This document shows, in pieces, positions 49,334-58,317 of a stretch of DNA of 64,000 bases. Positions within the stretch are counted from its first letter, which is position 1, and every line of letters starts with the position of its first letter. This DNA comes from Candidatus Kurthia intestinigallinarum (GTDB lineage Bacteria; Bacillota; Bacilli; Bacillales_A; Planococcaceae). Made by a program: the position numbers and the translations under genes. Under the pieces are notes generated by a model. That model was not told where the DNA came from. It ran no database searches and saw nothing but the letters and a program-made list of their open reading frames with translations. The stretch spans positions 434,001-498,000 of the forward strand of contig NZ_JTFC01000031.1 in NCBI RefSeq assembly GCF_003991225.1. The letters run 5' to 3'.

Positions 49334-50509
49334 CTAAGCTTGTCGTTTTAAATGCTTGGATTTTACATTTTTTGAAATATTGGCGACAACACCTAACGCA
49401 ATGGATAACAGTAGAATCGATGTCCCACCATAACTAATGAATGGAATCGGCACCCCTGTTAACGGGATCAGCCCTGCAAGTCCGCCAATATTGACGAATG
49501 TTTGAAGGCCAATCCATGTTGCCACACCTGTGCAAATCATACGAGCCATACTGTCTGAAGAACGAATACCAATGATTAAAATACGTGCGATTAAAAAGAA
49601 TAACCCACCTAGGACAATCATGACGCCAATAATCCCAAGCTCTTCTGCAATAATCGGTACGATGAAATCCGTTTGGGGCTCTGGCAAATACCCGAGCTTT
49701 TGAACGGAATTCCCAAGACCTACACCTTTTAGACCACCTGCACCAATGGCATAATAACCGTTAACGATTTGATAGCCGTAGTTTTGCTCATCCTCAAACG
49801 GATTTAAAAATGCAGAAATACGACCAATACGCTTCCCACTGACAAATAGTTCTGGGAATTTTAATACCATTACGACAAAAATCGCCCCTAGTGCAAATAA
49901 CGGTGCCGCAATGCGGAAAAAAGTCTTTGGTCGAATACCACTCGTTACGACAACAGACAATGCGATACAAAGTACCATCATCCCATTACCAAAATCAGGC
50001 TCGCCTAAAATAAGAATAACTGCGGCCCCTAACGCAAGAAACGGTGGTAAATAGCCTGCGGTGAAGCTATTTAATAATTTCTGTTCTTCTTTGCGTTTTA
50101 AAATTCCGGCAAAGTAAATGATAAAGGCAAGCTTTGCAACTTCCGATGGTTGAACATTCATAAAGCCTAAACTAATCCAACTTTTCGCGCCTGAATTCCC
50201 TGGCGCAACCCCAATAACTTTTACAAGAAGTAAAAGCGCAAATGTAACGAATAAAATAATCGTGTACCACTTCTTCTTCTTATAATGCTGATAAGGAATC
50301 GCCGTCACAACAAAAAATGCTGCAAAGGCAATCAATAGATTAATTAGTTGACGCACAAAATAATAATTTGGTGCTGCATGAAGCTTTTCAACTGCCCAAA
50401 CCATGCTCGCACTATAAATCATAACAAGTCCAAACAAACATAGCAAAGTATATGTAACAAATAATGGATAATCGAAATTTTTAAAGATATTTTTTACCAT
50501 TTTTTTCAT
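49334..50509 (-). CDS. ftsW: SEDS-family glycosyltransferase FtsW
   Basis: Polytopic peptidoglycan polymerase of the divisome. The 391 aa have about ten membrane segments and family boxes such as GFMNVQPSEVAKLAFI, GYLPEPQTDFIVPIIAEELG and GLIPLTGVPIPFISYGGTS. I start at MKKMVKNIFKNFD, nine bases after GCGAGGG; ten further upstream codons lie across the ylaN terminator. Its position beside pyc and ylaN supports FtsW over RodA. Confidence 0.93.
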   Translation of the reverse strand: MKKMVKNIFKNFDYPLFVTYTLLCLFGLVMIYSASMVWAVEKLHAAPNYYFVRQLINLLIAFAAFFVVTAIPYQHYKKKKWYTIILFVTFALLLLVKVIGVAPGNSGAKSWISLGFMNVQPSEVAKLAFIIYFAGILKRKEEQKLLNSFTAGYLPPFLALGAAVILILGEPDFGNGMMVLCIALSVVVTSGIRPKTFFRIAAPLFALGAIFVVMVLKFPELFVSGKRIGRISAFLNPFEDEQNYGYQIVNGYYAIGAGGLKGVGLGNSVQKLGYLPEPQTDFIVPIIAEELGIIGVMIVLGGLFFLIARILIIGIRSSDSMARMICTGVATWIGLQTFVNIGGLAGLIPLTGVPIPFISYGGTSILLLSIALGVVANISKNVKSKHLKRQA

Positions 50510-50539
50510 TTTACCAACCCTCGCTGACCAATTAAGCAA

Positions 50540-50568
50540 AAAAACTCAAACAAAGTGTTTGAGTTTTT
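50540..50568 (-). terminator. Terminator between ylaN and ftsW
   Basis: Hairpin AAAAACTCAAACA / complement with a short loop and seven T, 5 bases after the ylaN stop. Confidence 0.88.
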
Positions 50569-50572
50569 CGTC

Positions 50573-50854
50573 TTATTTCTTCGTGAACGCATCATGTAAC
50601 GCCGATAATTCTTTCTCTAATGAATCAAGAATTTCACGGCCTTTTTCGCGCTCTAAAAGACCCAATTTAACAGCAAAATCGATTTCTCGAGATAAGCCGA
50701 ACATTTGAGTATCTAAAACTTCCTCGTACAATGGACACTGTGGCATTGTTAAGTTTTCCATTTGTACTCGAATAAGTTGTGCAATTTTATCCGCATCGGC
50801 AATTAGGAGTTCTAATGCCTTCTCCTGATACGAACTTTGAGATTTTGTATCCAT
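50573..50854 (-). CDS. ylaN: YlaN (UPF0358) iron-homeostasis protein
   Basis: 93 aa helical protein beginning [32 protein letters not shown], close to the family, which is needed for growth in low iron and has been linked to Fur in Bacillus and Staphylococcus. The ribosome binding site is TAATGGGGG. Order ylaN-ftsW-pyc is conserved. Confidence 0.93.
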   Translation of the reverse strand: MDTKSQSSYQEKALELLIADADKIAQLIRVQMENLTMPQCPLYEEVLDTQMFGLSREIDFAVKLGLLEREKGREILDSLEKELSALHDAFTKK

Positions 50855-51030
50855 GAGGACGCCCCCATTACCTGATATTTCTTATCGTTCTATCATATAG
50901 ATTTTAGCTTTTACAATGGAAAAATGCAAGCATCTACTAGCAAATTTACGATTCAATCAAAATCTTTCCTCAACAATTAGAAAAAAGGTTATACTGTTAG
51001 GTGGAACGTTATGTCAAGGAGGCAACAACA

Positions 51031-51522
51031 ATGGACACTATTATCCAAGTTACAGGGAACGTCAATTTTGCGATTACACTCGATGCCAGCACATGGATTT
51101 TCGACGACCGTAAACTTGATTTAAACACATACTTTACAGCAGAACACATCGAGATTGATCCTGATGAAAAATATGTGAAAGAAGCGAGCAAATTCTGGTC
51201 TCGCGAAATCATGGAAGGCGCCGTATTCCCTCCAACACTTCAAACAGAAAAAAAATATACGCATAAAGATATGCGCACAGGGACTTTTGCGATGCCCGTA
51301 AGCTTATTCTTAAACAATGCAGAGCCAAAAGCAGCAGCTTCTCAAGTCGCTTTTATCGATGCACAAGGTACTGAATACGTTTATTCATTAGATGAAGCGA
51401 ATACATTGCTATTCAAATTTAGCCAAGATGGTAGCATGCTTGAAAATGGTCCTGTATACATCTTAGACGCCGATGGTAAAAACGAGCCAATTCAAGGAAT
51501 CGTTCGCATCGACGTACGTTAG
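51031..51522 (+). CDS. YlaL-like conserved protein
   Basis: 163 aa soluble protein, start MDTIIQVTGNVNFAITL behind AAGGAGGCAACAAC. It is mostly beta-rich, with ITLDASTWIFDDRKLDL near the N-terminus and PIQGIVRIDVR at the end. Its place, opposite strand to ylaN and followed by ylaI, is that of ylaL in B. subtilis. No function can be assigned. It is probably co-transcribed with 51534-51737 (11-base gap). Confidence 0.82.
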   Translation: MDTIIQVTGNVNFAITLDASTWIFDDRKLDLNTYFTAEHIEIDPDEKYVKEASKFWSREIMEGAVFPPTLQTEKKYTHKDMRTGTFAMPVSLFLNNAEPKAAASQVAFIDAQGTEYVYSLDEANTLLFKFSQDGSMLENGPVYILDADGKNEPIQGIVRIDVR

Positions 51523-51533
51523 GAGGAAGTTGC

Positions 51534-51737
51534 ATGCGCGTCCAATGCGTTATTTGTGATGAAATCCATGAAATTCCGGACTTTTCACCGGAAGCAAAAA
51601 AGTTACGCAATCGTCCAATTCATACCTATATGTGTGATGAGTGCTACGAGCGCGTAACGGAAAAAACATTAGAACGCCTTGAAACAGGTAATTTCGAATT
51701 CCGCCGGGGCAATCATAGCGTCGAAGAGGAGTTTTAA
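51534..51737 (+). CDS. YlaI-like zinc-ribbon protein (DUF2197)
   Basis: 67 aa with CVICDE near the N-terminus and CDEC about 28 residues later, a likely zinc ribbon, and a basic to acidic C-terminus. AGGAGG precedes the ATG. Matches B. subtilis ylaI in size and position beside typA. Role unknown, perhaps nucleic-acid or protein binding. Confidence 0.88.
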   Translation: MRVQCVICDEIHEIPDFSPEAKKLRNRPIHTYMCDECYERVTEKTLERLETGNFEFRRGNHSVEEEF

Positions 51738-51738
51738 T

Positions 51739-51886
51739 GCATAAAGAGGCTGTGACATACGTGTAACAACACCCTCTTATATGAGCATAAGAAAAACCGG
51801 AATCGCGCGGTGGCGCGGTTCCGGTTTTTCGTTGCGAACGCTAAAAAAGGACAATAAAGTGTTTTGTCCCAGCCTCGTTTTTATGC
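51739..51886. repeat. Dispersed convergent-gene element, copy 2
   Basis: 148 bp immediately after the ylaI stop, convergent with typA. Ends are inverted: GCATAAAGAGGCTGTGACA at the left and the complement of GCATAAAAACGAGGCTGGGACA spread over the right end. It shares with copy 1 the ATACGTGTAA and ATGAGCATAAG blocks, TGCGAACG and TTTTGTCC. The hairpin core AAAAACCGGAATCGCGC / GCGCGGTTCCGGTTTTT differs from copy 1 mainly in the loop-proximal pairs but still pairs. Confidence 0.85.
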
Positions 51887-51890
51887 AACA

Positions 51891-51922
51891 AAAAAGGATC
51901 TAGCAATTGCTAGATCCTTTTT
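51891..51922 (-). terminator. Terminator of typA
   Basis: 32-base perfect palindrome, arms AAAAAGGATCTAGCAA, between the dispersed element and the typA stop. Confidence 0.9.
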
Positions 51923-51933
51923 AATGCGACAAA

Positions 51934-53778
51934 TTATTTATCTGACGCGCGGTGTTTTTTAGAAACTTTTTCACGTTCGTTTTTGTTTAAGATTTGTTTA
52001 CGTAAACGAATAGATTCAGGAGTTACTTCTAAGTACTCATCTTCATCTAAGAATTCTAACGCTTCTTCAAGAGTTAGGATTTTTGGCGCTTTGATAACGT
52101 TTGTTTGGTCTTTGTTAGAAGAACGAACATTCGTTTTAGCTTTCATTTTCGTAATGTTTACAGTGATATCATTGTCACGAGTATTTTGACCAACAATCAT
52201 ACCTTCGTAAATTTCAGCACCTGGTTCTAAGAATAGAGTACCACGGTCTTCAATTTGCATCATACCGTAAGTAGTAGCTTTACCAGTTTCCATAGAAACT
52301 AAAGCACCGTTACGACGGCCACCTACACGGCCAGCTACTGCTGGTTGGTAAGAGTCGAATGTGTGGTTGATGATACCGAAACCTTTAGTTAGAGACATGA
52401 ATTCAGTTGTATAACCGATTAATCCACGAGCAGGTACCATGAAGATTAAGCGAACTTGACCAGTACCATCGTTGATCATATCAACCATTTCACCTTTACG
52501 TTCGTTTAATGATTCGATGATTGAACCTAGTGAATCTTCAGGAACGTCGATTTGAACGCGTTCTACTGGTTCACATTTTTTACCGTCGATTTCGCGGATG
52601 ATAACTTTTGGTTTAGAAACTTGTAGTTCGTAACCTTCACGACGCATGTTTTCAACTAAGATTGAAAGGTGAAGTTCACCACGACCAGATACAGTCCATG
52701 CATCTGGAGAATCAGTTGGTTCTACACGTAAAGATACGTCCGTTTGTAATTGCGCTGTTAAACGTTCTTCAATTTTACGAGAAGTAACCCATTTACCTTC
52801 GCGACCTGCGAATGGAGAGTTATTTACTAAGAATGTCATTTGAAGAGTTGGTTCGTCAATACGCATTGGTGGTAGTGGATCGATGTGGTCTTGTGGACAC
52901 ACAGTTTCACCAACGTTGATTTCTTCCATACCTGAAACGGCGATTAAATCACCAGATACAGCTTCTTGGATTTCTTCACGTTTTAAACCGAAGAAACCGA
53001 AGATTTTTGTTACACGGAAGTTTTTGATTGTGCCATCTAATTTAGAAAGAGCTACCGATTGACCAACAGAGATTTTACCGCGGAATACACGGCCAATACC
53101 GATACGGCCTAAGAAGTCATTATAATCAAGTAATGCTACTTGGAATTGTAATGGTTCGTCGCGAGTATCTTCTGGTGCTGGAATGTGTTCGATAATTTTT
53201 TCGAATAAGCATTTCATGTTTTCTTCTTGGTTCGCTGGGTTTGGATCAAGAGATGCAGTACCGTTTACGCCTGAAGCGTATACTACTGGGAAGTCTAATT
53301 GATCTTCGTCTGCGCCAAGTTCGATTAATAAGTCTAACACTTCATCAACTACTTCTTCTGGGCGAGCTGAATCTTTATCGACTTTGTTTACTACTACGAT
53401 TGGTGTTAAGCCTTGTTCTAAAGCTTTTTTCAGTACGAAACGAGTTTGAGGCATACAACCTTCATATGCATCGACAACTAGTAATACGCCATCAACCATT
53501 TTTAAGATACGTTCTACTTCACCACCGAAATCGGCGTGTCCAGGTGTATCAAGGATGTTGATTTTTGTATCGCCATAGTGTACAGCAGTATTTTTAGCTA
53601 AGATTGTAATACCACGTTCACGTTCGATATCATTAGAGTCCATTGCGCGTTCTTCAACATGTTCGTTTGAACGGAATGTACCTGATTGTTTTAATAATTG
53701 GTCGACTAAAGTTGTTTTACCATGGTCGACGTGGGCAATAATTGCAATGTTTCTTAAATCTTCACGTAAGTTAGTCAT
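51934..53778 (-). CDS. typA: Ribosome-associated GTPase TypA/BipA
   Basis: Translational GTPase that aids ribosome assembly and stress adaptation. The 614 aa show G1 AHVDHGKTT (15-23), effector RERGIT, G3 [11 protein letters not shown] and G4 NKVD, then EF-G-like domains and the TypA-specific C-terminus. GTGGAGTGGAAC precedes the ATG. It has its own promoter and terminator. Confidence 0.97.
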   Translation of the reverse strand: MTNLREDLRNIAIIAHVDHGKTTLVDQLLKQSGTFRSNEHVEERAMDSNDIERERGITILAKNTAVHYGDTKINILDTPGHADFGGEVERILKMVDGVLLVVDAYEGCMPQTRFVLKKALEQGLTPIVVVNKVDKDSARPEEVVDEVLDLLIELGADEDQLDFPVVYASGVNGTASLDPNPANQEENMKCLFEKIIEHIPAPEDTRDEPLQFQVALLDYNDFLGRIGIGRVFRGKISVGQSVALSKLDGTIKNFRVTKIFGFFGLKREEIQEAVSGDLIAVSGMEEINVGETVCPQDHIDPLPPMRIDEPTLQMTFLVNNSPFAGREGKWVTSRKIEERLTAQLQTDVSLRVEPTDSPDAWTVSGRGELHLSILVENMRREGYELQVSKPKVIIREIDGKKCEPVERVQIDVPEDSLGSIIESLNERKGEMVDMINDGTGQVRLIFMVPARGLIGYTTEFMSLTKGFGIINHTFDSYQPAVAGRVGGRRNGALVSMETGKATTYGMMQIEDRGTLFLEPGAEIYEGMIVGQNTRDNDITVNITKMKAKTNVRSSNKDQTNVIKAPKILTLEEALEFLDEDEYLEVTPESIRLRKQILNKNEREKVSKKHRASDK

Positions 53779-53821
53779 TGTTCCACTCCACTTTTTTTTA
53801 TTTCGAGTCCATAACTGTGTT

Positions 53822-53850
53822 ATTATAGCACAACTCGTTCTATTTGGCGA
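53822..53850 (-). promoter_or_regulatory. Promoter of typA
   Basis: Minus strand TCGCCA (53845-53850), 17 bases, TATAAT (53822-53827). The -10 is strong and the -35 is moderate. Confidence 0.65.
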
Positions 53851-53963
53851 TTTTTTATGGCTCGTATCAATTTTTTTTGTAGATTATAATTCGAAAACCT
53901 TGCGAAAAAACGTATTTCGTTCCACAATAAAGGAAGAATCCACAATTGGAGGTTTCACTAATA

Positions 53964-54149
53964 ATGAATAAAGCAAAATTAGTTATGATGGTCCTAGCAC
54001 TTGCAGGTGTTCTTTCTATGTGCTCAATTGGCGTCGCAGTTGCCGAGAAAAGCGTTTTCGGCACTATCCTAGGCATCGTGCTTGTAGTCGCAGTGTTCGG
54101 ATATGCATTTAGCTTAAAACGCAAATTCCGTGAACGCGGTCTACTATAA
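53964..54149 (+). CDS. YlaF-like small membrane protein (DUF5325)
   Basis: 61 aa with two hydrophobic segments (about 4-22 and 28-47) and a basic C-terminus (KRKFRERG). TTGGAGG precedes this ATG. Size and position divergent from typA match B. subtilis ylaF. Function unknown. Confidence 0.85.
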   Translation: MNKAKLVMMVLALAGVLSMCSIGVAVAEKSVFGTILGIVLVVAVFGYAFSLKRKFRERGLL

Positions 54150-54161
54150 TCTTTTAAAAAG

Positions 54162-54190
54162 ATGCACATTCAAGCGAATGTGCATTTTTT
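54162..54190 (+). terminator. Terminator of the YlaF-like gene
   Basis: Perfect hairpin ATGCACATTC / GAATGTGCAT with a 4-base loop and seven T on the plus strand. Confidence 0.9.
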
Positions 54191-54291
54191 TAATACATTA
54201 TAGGTCGCCAACATTTTTCACAAGTTTTATAGTAGCACTGACAAGCCTTTTTATACAATAGAGTTGCTCAATTTTTTACAAAAAAATATAA

Positions 54292-54331
54292 AAGACAGCG
54301 CTGGTAATAATTACCAAACACGCTGTCTTTC
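54292..54331 (-). terminator. Terminator of suhB
   Basis: Hairpin AAAGACAGCG / CGCTGTCTTT with an inner GGTAAT-ATTACC pair, abutting the suhB stop; a loose T-rich tail follows on the minus strand. Confidence 0.8.
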
Positions 54332-54333
54332 CT

Positions 54334-55128
54334 TTATTTTAGCGTAATGTAATCGCCTACAAGTTCTTTATGAATGCTTGGATTTGCAACAATAAATGTA
54401 TCCTGATTTAAAAGGTTTACGGCATTCAAATCGAGTGTTGATGAAACGGCACCGACCTCCTGCGCAATAATAATGCCCGCTGCAATGTCCCAAGGTGATA
54501 AGCGAAAAGATAGATAGGCATCCATTCTCCCTGTTGCCACTGCAACGATTTCAAGCGTTGCTGAGCCAAGGGAACGCGTGCCACGTAATGTATGAATTAG
54601 CTTAATAATTCCTTCATGCTCAACGCGTGGATTTGGTGTCGCCCATACAGCATTAATACCAACAATGGCTTCATTTAATGGCAAGGCTTCAAGGGGGCTT
54701 AGACGCTGCCCGTTCATGTATGCACCTTGTCCTTTTAGTGCAAAATAAAGCTCATCCGCTACAACATCATATATGTATCCTGCCTGTCCGACACCATCGA
54801 CATAAATCGCAATCGAAATCGCAAAGTTACGACGTTGACGTACAAAATTCATCGTGCCATCAATCGGGTCAACCATCCAGACAACCCCTTCAAGCGATGA
54901 AATCTCTTCCTCTGCCATCCCTTCTTCACCTAAAATACGGAAAGATTCATCATACGCATGAATTTTTTTAACGATAAATGCTTCTGTTTCTTTATCAATA
55001 TTCGTTACTAAATCATTGGCATCTGATTTCGTTTCGATGTACATCGTTTCAAAAAACGACTTACGAATTCGTTCCCCTGCCTCTTTAATGATTGTTAACG
55101 TATAGTCGTGCAAGGCCTGTCTATCCAT
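54334..55128 (-). CDS. suhB: Inositol monophosphatase family protein (SuhB/YktC)
   Basis: Mg-dependent phosphatase acting on inositol phosphates or related sugar phosphates. The 264 aa contain the metal site GEEG (about 70), the signature WMVDPIDGTMNFV (about 84-96) and the C-terminal metal Asp in SPWDIAAGIIIAQEVGA. I start at MDRQALHDYT with GAAGGGGTGG upstream. Neighbours yktB and yktA match B. subtilis. The physiological substrate is not certain. Confidence 0.92.
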   Translation of the reverse strand: MDRQALHDYTLTIIKEAGERIRKSFFETMYIETKSDANDLVTNIDKETEAFIVKKIHAYDESFRILGEEGMAEEEISSLEGVVWMVDPIDGTMNFVRQRRNFAISIAIYVDGVGQAGYIYDVVADELYFALKGQGAYMNGQRLSPLEALPLNEAIVGINAVWATPNPRVEHEGIIKLIHTLRGTRSLGSATLEIVAVATGRMDAYLSFRLSPWDIAAGIIIAQEVGAVSSTLDLNAVNLLNQDTFIVANPSIHKELVGDYITLK

Positions 55129-55164
55129 CAACGCCACCCCTTCTCACTTTTTTCTTAGTATAAC

Positions 55165-55202
55165 AAAAAAACACCCGCTACTCACTTCGTTAGCTAGGTG
55201 TC
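55165..55202 (-). terminator. Terminator upstream of suhB
   Basis: Hairpin ACACC-GCTAAC / GTAGC-GGTGT with seven T on the minus strand, after the 65-aa gene. Confidence 0.8.
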
Positions 55203-55227
55203 TTATAGGTCAATTTTCAGACGAGTT

Positions 55228-55425
55228 CTAAGCCAGCGCATGCAGGGCCTCCAATTCTGAGTGGATTTCACTCAAGCGTGCCTTACTAGCCGCTATTTTT
55301 TGCTCGTCGTGGTCATTCATCGCATCAAATAACGTCGCTAATTCATAGTCTAACTCGAGCTTTAAGCCATTCACATATTTACGTTCATAATCCGTTTTAC
55401 GTACAATATTCATAACTTGTTTCAT
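55228..55425 (-). CDS. Small hypothetical protein at the ykzI position
   Basis: 65 aa, highly charged and helical (KTDYERKYVNGLKLELDYELATLFDAM...), probably a short coiled coil. AAGGAG lies nine bases before the ATG of MKQVMNIV. It lies between yktB and suhB, where B. subtilis has ykzI; similarity to it is positional rather than proven. Confidence 0.75.
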   Translation of the reverse strand: MKQVMNIVRKTDYERKYVNGLKLELDYELATLFDAMNDHDEQKIAASKARLSEIHSELEALHALA

Positions 55426-55568
55426 CTTGATCATCTCCTTATTAATAGGCGGTCATCAAGAACTTTTTTAAGTTTTGCATGTTCTAAACGTTGCTAAGCT
55501 CTTGTACAAGAAATTTTCCCACATTTACTCTAAAATAAACATATAATTATTTTTGAAGGAGTTTTTTT

Positions 55569-56198
55569 ATGACAACTGTTCAATGGACAACAAAAGATTT
55601 TGACGTTTTTACAATCGATGGTTTAGAACCTCGAATGGAAGCATTAATCGAGCAAGTTCGCCCAAAATTTAATGAGCTTGGTGAGGAATTCTCACATTAT
55701 TTCACCGTCGAGCTTGGCGAAGAATTTTTTGCGCATGTCGCAAAGCACGCACGTCGTACAGTCAACCCACCGCATGATAGCTGGGTGGCATTTGCGCCAA
55801 ATAAACGCGGCTATAAAGCGATGCCTCATTTCCAAATTGGTTTATTTGAAAGCCATCTATTCATCAACTTAGCTGTGATTTACGAGGCACCACAAAAAGA
55901 TGCTATGGCTGCACGTCTTTTAGCGAAGCCAGAACTTTTTGATGCATTACCAGAGAATTTCTACGTTGCCGGTGATCATATGTCTCCTGTGACGCAAAAT
56001 ATTAGTGAAGCCATCGCAAATGGCGATGTAGAAAAATTATTAACACGTCTACAAAATGTGAAAAAAGGTGAATTCATCGTTGGGCGCACATTATCACGTG
56101 AGGAAACCGTCGCATTATTACCAAAAGCATTTCATCAAGTCGTAGAAGATACATTCAATGCTCTACTACCAATTTATAAAACCATGTTAAATCGTTAA
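55569..56198 (+). CDS. yktB: DUF1054 (UPF0637, YktB) protein
   Basis: 209 aa cytosolic protein of unknown function. Family stretches include FDVFTIDGLEPRMEALIEQVRPKF, HARRTVNPPHDSWVAFAPNKRGYKAMPHFQIGL and VGRTLSREE. GAAGGAG precedes the ATG. Single-gene plus-strand unit ending at a strong terminator. Confidence 0.92.
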   Translation: MTTVQWTTKDFDVFTIDGLEPRMEALIEQVRPKFNELGEEFSHYFTVELGEEFFAHVAKHARRTVNPPHDSWVAFAPNKRGYKAMPHFQIGLFESHLFINLAVIYEAPQKDAMAARLLAKPELFDALPENFYVAGDHMSPVTQNISEAIANGDVEKLLTRLQNVKKGEFIVGRTLSREETVALLPKAFHQVVEDTFNALLPIYKTMLNR

Positions 56199-56206
56199 TA
56201 AATTAT

Positions 56207-56249
56207 AAGCCGTAACACATTCTATTTTTCAATGTGTCACGGCTTTTTC
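56207..56249 (+). terminator. Terminator of yktB
   Basis: Hairpin AGCCGTAACACATT / AATGTGTCACGGCT (one mismatch) followed by TTTTTC on the plus strand, 9 bases after the stop. Confidence 0.88.
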
Positions 56250-56264
56250 ATTTTTAAAAATACG

Positions 56265-56755
56265 TCATTCGCCCAAGAAGCGTCTTTTAGATACGACATA
56301 TTTTTGAATATGTGTCATCTGTAAGACAGAAGCCTTAGTCAGTTATTAATTATGTATGCCCAAGTTCATTTTTCAAAAATGATTACTAAAACATGAACTG
56401 ATTTTTATAAAATTTTAGTAAGCCTTATGTTCAAAAACGAACAAAAAATGCCCTTTAGCGATTCATTTTGAACGATTTGACGCTACACTGCTTTTTTTAT
56501 CTTTCTCGCTGCCAGCTTCTTATTTCAAGCCGGAAAAATGATGAATCGGGTGAAAAATCGACCTCTAACGGTTAGTTTTCACCCGCTTTTTTAGAATTGC
56601 TATGCAAAAGTATCGTATTTTTTTAAGATTTCTTTGCTAACTATTTGTCACGACGTTCTATTGAGCGCAAAAAAATGAAATTCAGTCAGCCTATTCACTT
56701 AGTGTTGTCGCTTAATGAAAAATATGTCGTATCCAAAACACGCTTTCTGGCATGA
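56265..56755. mobile_element. Candidate MITE-like element or insertion-sequence remnant with about 40-bp terminal inverted repeats
   Basis: The left end (56265-56305) and the reverse complement of the right end (56718-56755) share TCAT, GCC, AGAA, GCGT, TTTT and the uninterrupted core GATACGACATATTTTT, with small gaps. The roughly 410 bases inside have no convincing ORF but contain nested inverted repeats (AGTTCAT/ATGAACT, TTACTAAAA/TTTTAGTAA) and a plus-strand terminator. No target-site duplication is evident. It fills most of the 629-base gap between yktB and yktA. No transposase is seen, so it would be a non-autonomous or decayed element. Confidence 0.6.
56547..56592 (+). terminator. Orphan terminator inside the MITE-like element
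   Basis: Perfect 10-bp stem CGGGTGAAAA / TTTTCACCCG with an inner CTAAC-GTTAG pair and CTTTTTT on the plus strand. No plus-strand gene precedes it after the yktB terminator, so it may end a small RNA or be an element relic. Confidence 0.8.
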
Positions 56756-56774
56756 TTAGCGATTTCTGATAACA

Positions 56775-56823
56775 TAAAAAAATTCGACGTCGCATCAAAA
56801 AATGATGGGCGTCGAATTTTTTT
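56775..56823 (-). terminator. Terminator of yktA
   Basis: Hairpin AAAAATTCGACG / CGTCGAATTTTT with an inner CATC/GATG pair, beside the yktA stop; usable in both directions. Confidence 0.88.
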
Positions 56824-56827
56824 GTCG

Positions 56828-57121
56828 TTATTTACGTTTATTTCCTTTTGGTTCGCCTTTAATAATCGCTTTTGCTGGTGCCTCTTTTGCTTTTTTCACA
56901 ATTGTATAAGCGGTATAGCCACTATCTTTTTCAAATTCGCGACAATATGTTTTTTCTTCAGACATTGCCGGTACAATTTCTTTGAAGCGACGATACGTTG
57001 CAAGAACGACCTCGCGCTTTACGCCCGTTTCGTATGCTTTTTCAATTGCTTGGAAAAAAGCGATGACGTCGACGATTTCTTGTGATGACCATTCGAGTGA
57101 AAATGGATATGAATATTCCAT
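56828..57121 (-). CDS. yktA: UPF0223 (YktA) protein
   Basis: 97 aa. The family N-terminus [34 protein letters not shown] is clear; a basic C-terminal tail ([10 protein letters not shown]) follows. AAAGGTAGGG precedes this ATG; 28 earlier codons run into the end of lrgB. Function unknown. Confidence 0.92.
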   Translation of the reverse strand: MEYSYPFSLEWSSQEIVDVIAFFQAIEKAYETGVKREVVLATYRRFKEIVPAMSEEKTYCREFEKDSGYTAYTIVKKAKEAPAKAIIKGEPKGNKRK

Positions 57122-57164
57122 AAAGTTCCCTACCTTTTTTAACGTTGTACCGCTATTGTACACG

Positions 57165-57842
57165 TTAAAATAGCAACCAAGCAACAAACGGACAAAGAAC
57201 CGCACCTAAAATGGCACTCAGCGTCATCGATACCGAGCCAATCGAGAGCGTTTGCTCACCGTATTCTGTCAGCTTACTCACACCAATGCCGTGCGAGGCA
57301 CTCCCCATCGATACACCGCGACTAACAGGTGTATCAATGTTAAACAGTCGGTAACAAAGTGGGCCACAAATCGCGCCTACAATGCCGGCCACAATAACGA
57401 AAAATACCGTAAACTGTGGAATGCCACCAATCATCGCACTAATTTGTAGTGCCACTGGTGATGTAATGGATTTTGGTAAATAGCTAAGCATTACCGCATC
57501 TTCTAATTTCATAATCCACGCCATGAGTAGCACTGTCAGCATCCCAGCTAGCATTGCAACGCCTACACAACTTAAAATGATTTTTCGATTTTTCATAATC
57601 GTATCCCACTGTGTATATAGTGGATAAGCCATCGCGACAACAGCTGGCCCGAGCAGCCAATTAATAAACTTGCCGCCTTCCATATACGTATCATACGGAA
57701 TATGTGCCAGTGCGAGCAAAACAATTAATACAATCGTCGATGTTAAAATCGGAAATAAAAATGAAATACCTGAACGCTTGTAGAGCCACGTCATCAACAT
57801 AAAAATCCCAACTGTCAGTGCAATAAAACTAATCGCGACCAT
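57165..57842 (-). CDS. lrgB: LrgB/CidB-family membrane protein
   Basis: 225 aa with about seven membrane segments and the family sequence [15 protein letters not shown] and [11 protein letters not shown]. LrgAB-type pairs were described as antiholin-like proteins, and in B. subtilis (PftAB) and Streptococcus as pyruvate transporters. GGAGGGGA lies upstream of the chosen ATG (MVAISFIAL), which overlaps the lrgA 3' end by 14 bases. Confidence 0.9.
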   Translation of the reverse strand: MVAISFIALTVGIFMLMTWLYKRSGISFLFPILTSTIVLIVLLALAHIPYDTYMEGGKFINWLLGPAVVAMAYPLYTQWDTIMKNRKIILSCVGVAMLAGMLTVLLMAWIMKLEDAVMLSYLPKSITSPVALQISAMIGGIPQFTVFFVIVAGIVGAICGPLCYRLFNIDTPVSRGVSMGSASHGIGVSKLTEYGEQTLSIGSVSMTLSAILGAVLCPFVAWLLF

Positions 57843-58194
57843 GTGCATTCCCCTCCATTTTCCGTGCAAGCTTACCGGTTAATACGAGCGTAATAAGCGT
57901 ACTAATGGTCACAATCACAATGAGAATGACACCGTAGCCAGATAACAGCTCTGGATAATTCATAATACCAACTGTTACCGGGATAAAGAGTAATGTCAAA
58001 ATCGGCAGTAAAAAGCCCGCGCCCTCTTTGACAAATTTGGCGGGCATAATGCCACTTAGTAAGCATCCTAACAATAAAAGTAAGCCAATGATGCTCCCAG
58101 GTAACGGGATATGTAGCCACTCGACGAGTACCGTACCAATCCAACAAAATGCATACAGTACAAAAATTTGAATGATGATTTTTAAATATTTCAT
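57829..58194 (-). CDS. lrgA: LrgA/CidA-family membrane protein
   Basis: 121 aa with four membrane segments and the holin-like core IPLPGSIIGLLLLLGCL. It partners LrgB. AAGGTGGTGGG precedes the ATG of MKYLKIIIQIF; the 15-codon extension has no ribosome binding site. First gene of the pair, behind its own promoter. No lytSR two-component genes are visible in the window, so control is unknown. Confidence 0.9.
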   Translation of the reverse strand: MKYLKIIIQIFVLYAFCWIGTVLVEWLHIPLPGSIIGLLLLLGCLLSGIMPAKFVKEGAGFLLPILTLLFIPVTVGIMNYPELLSGYGVILIVIVTISTLITLVLTGKLARKMEGNAHGRD

Positions 58195-58218
58195 TTTCCC
58201 ACCACCTTTTCCAACAAT

Positions 58219-58246
58219 TGTATAATCAAACGATTGCACTCGTCAA
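58219..58246 (-). promoter_or_regulatory. Promoter of lrgAB
   Basis: Minus strand TTGACG (58241-58246), 16 bases, TATACA (58219-58224), about 25 bases before the lrgA start. Confidence 0.65.
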
Positions 58247-58276
58247 AGGAAAATGAATAACATCTCATTTCAACGT

Positions 58277-58312
58277 AAAAAAAGAGGCTAGGATTTCCCT
58301 AACCTCTTTTTT
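58277..58312 (-). terminator. Terminator of the RND pump gene
   Basis: Hairpin AAAAAAGAGG-TAGG / CCTA-CCTCTTTTTT, five bases after the stop codon. Confidence 0.88.
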
Positions 58313-58317
58313 AGAAA

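Noticed and set aside
53867-54169. A 100-codon minus-strand frame over the YlaF-like gene
   Set aside because: No ribosome binding site, opposite to a short gene with a conserved position and its own terminator.
56822-57085. An 87-codon Phe/Cys-rich plus-strand frame over yktA
   Set aside because: Antisense shadow of yktA, with biased composition and no start signals.
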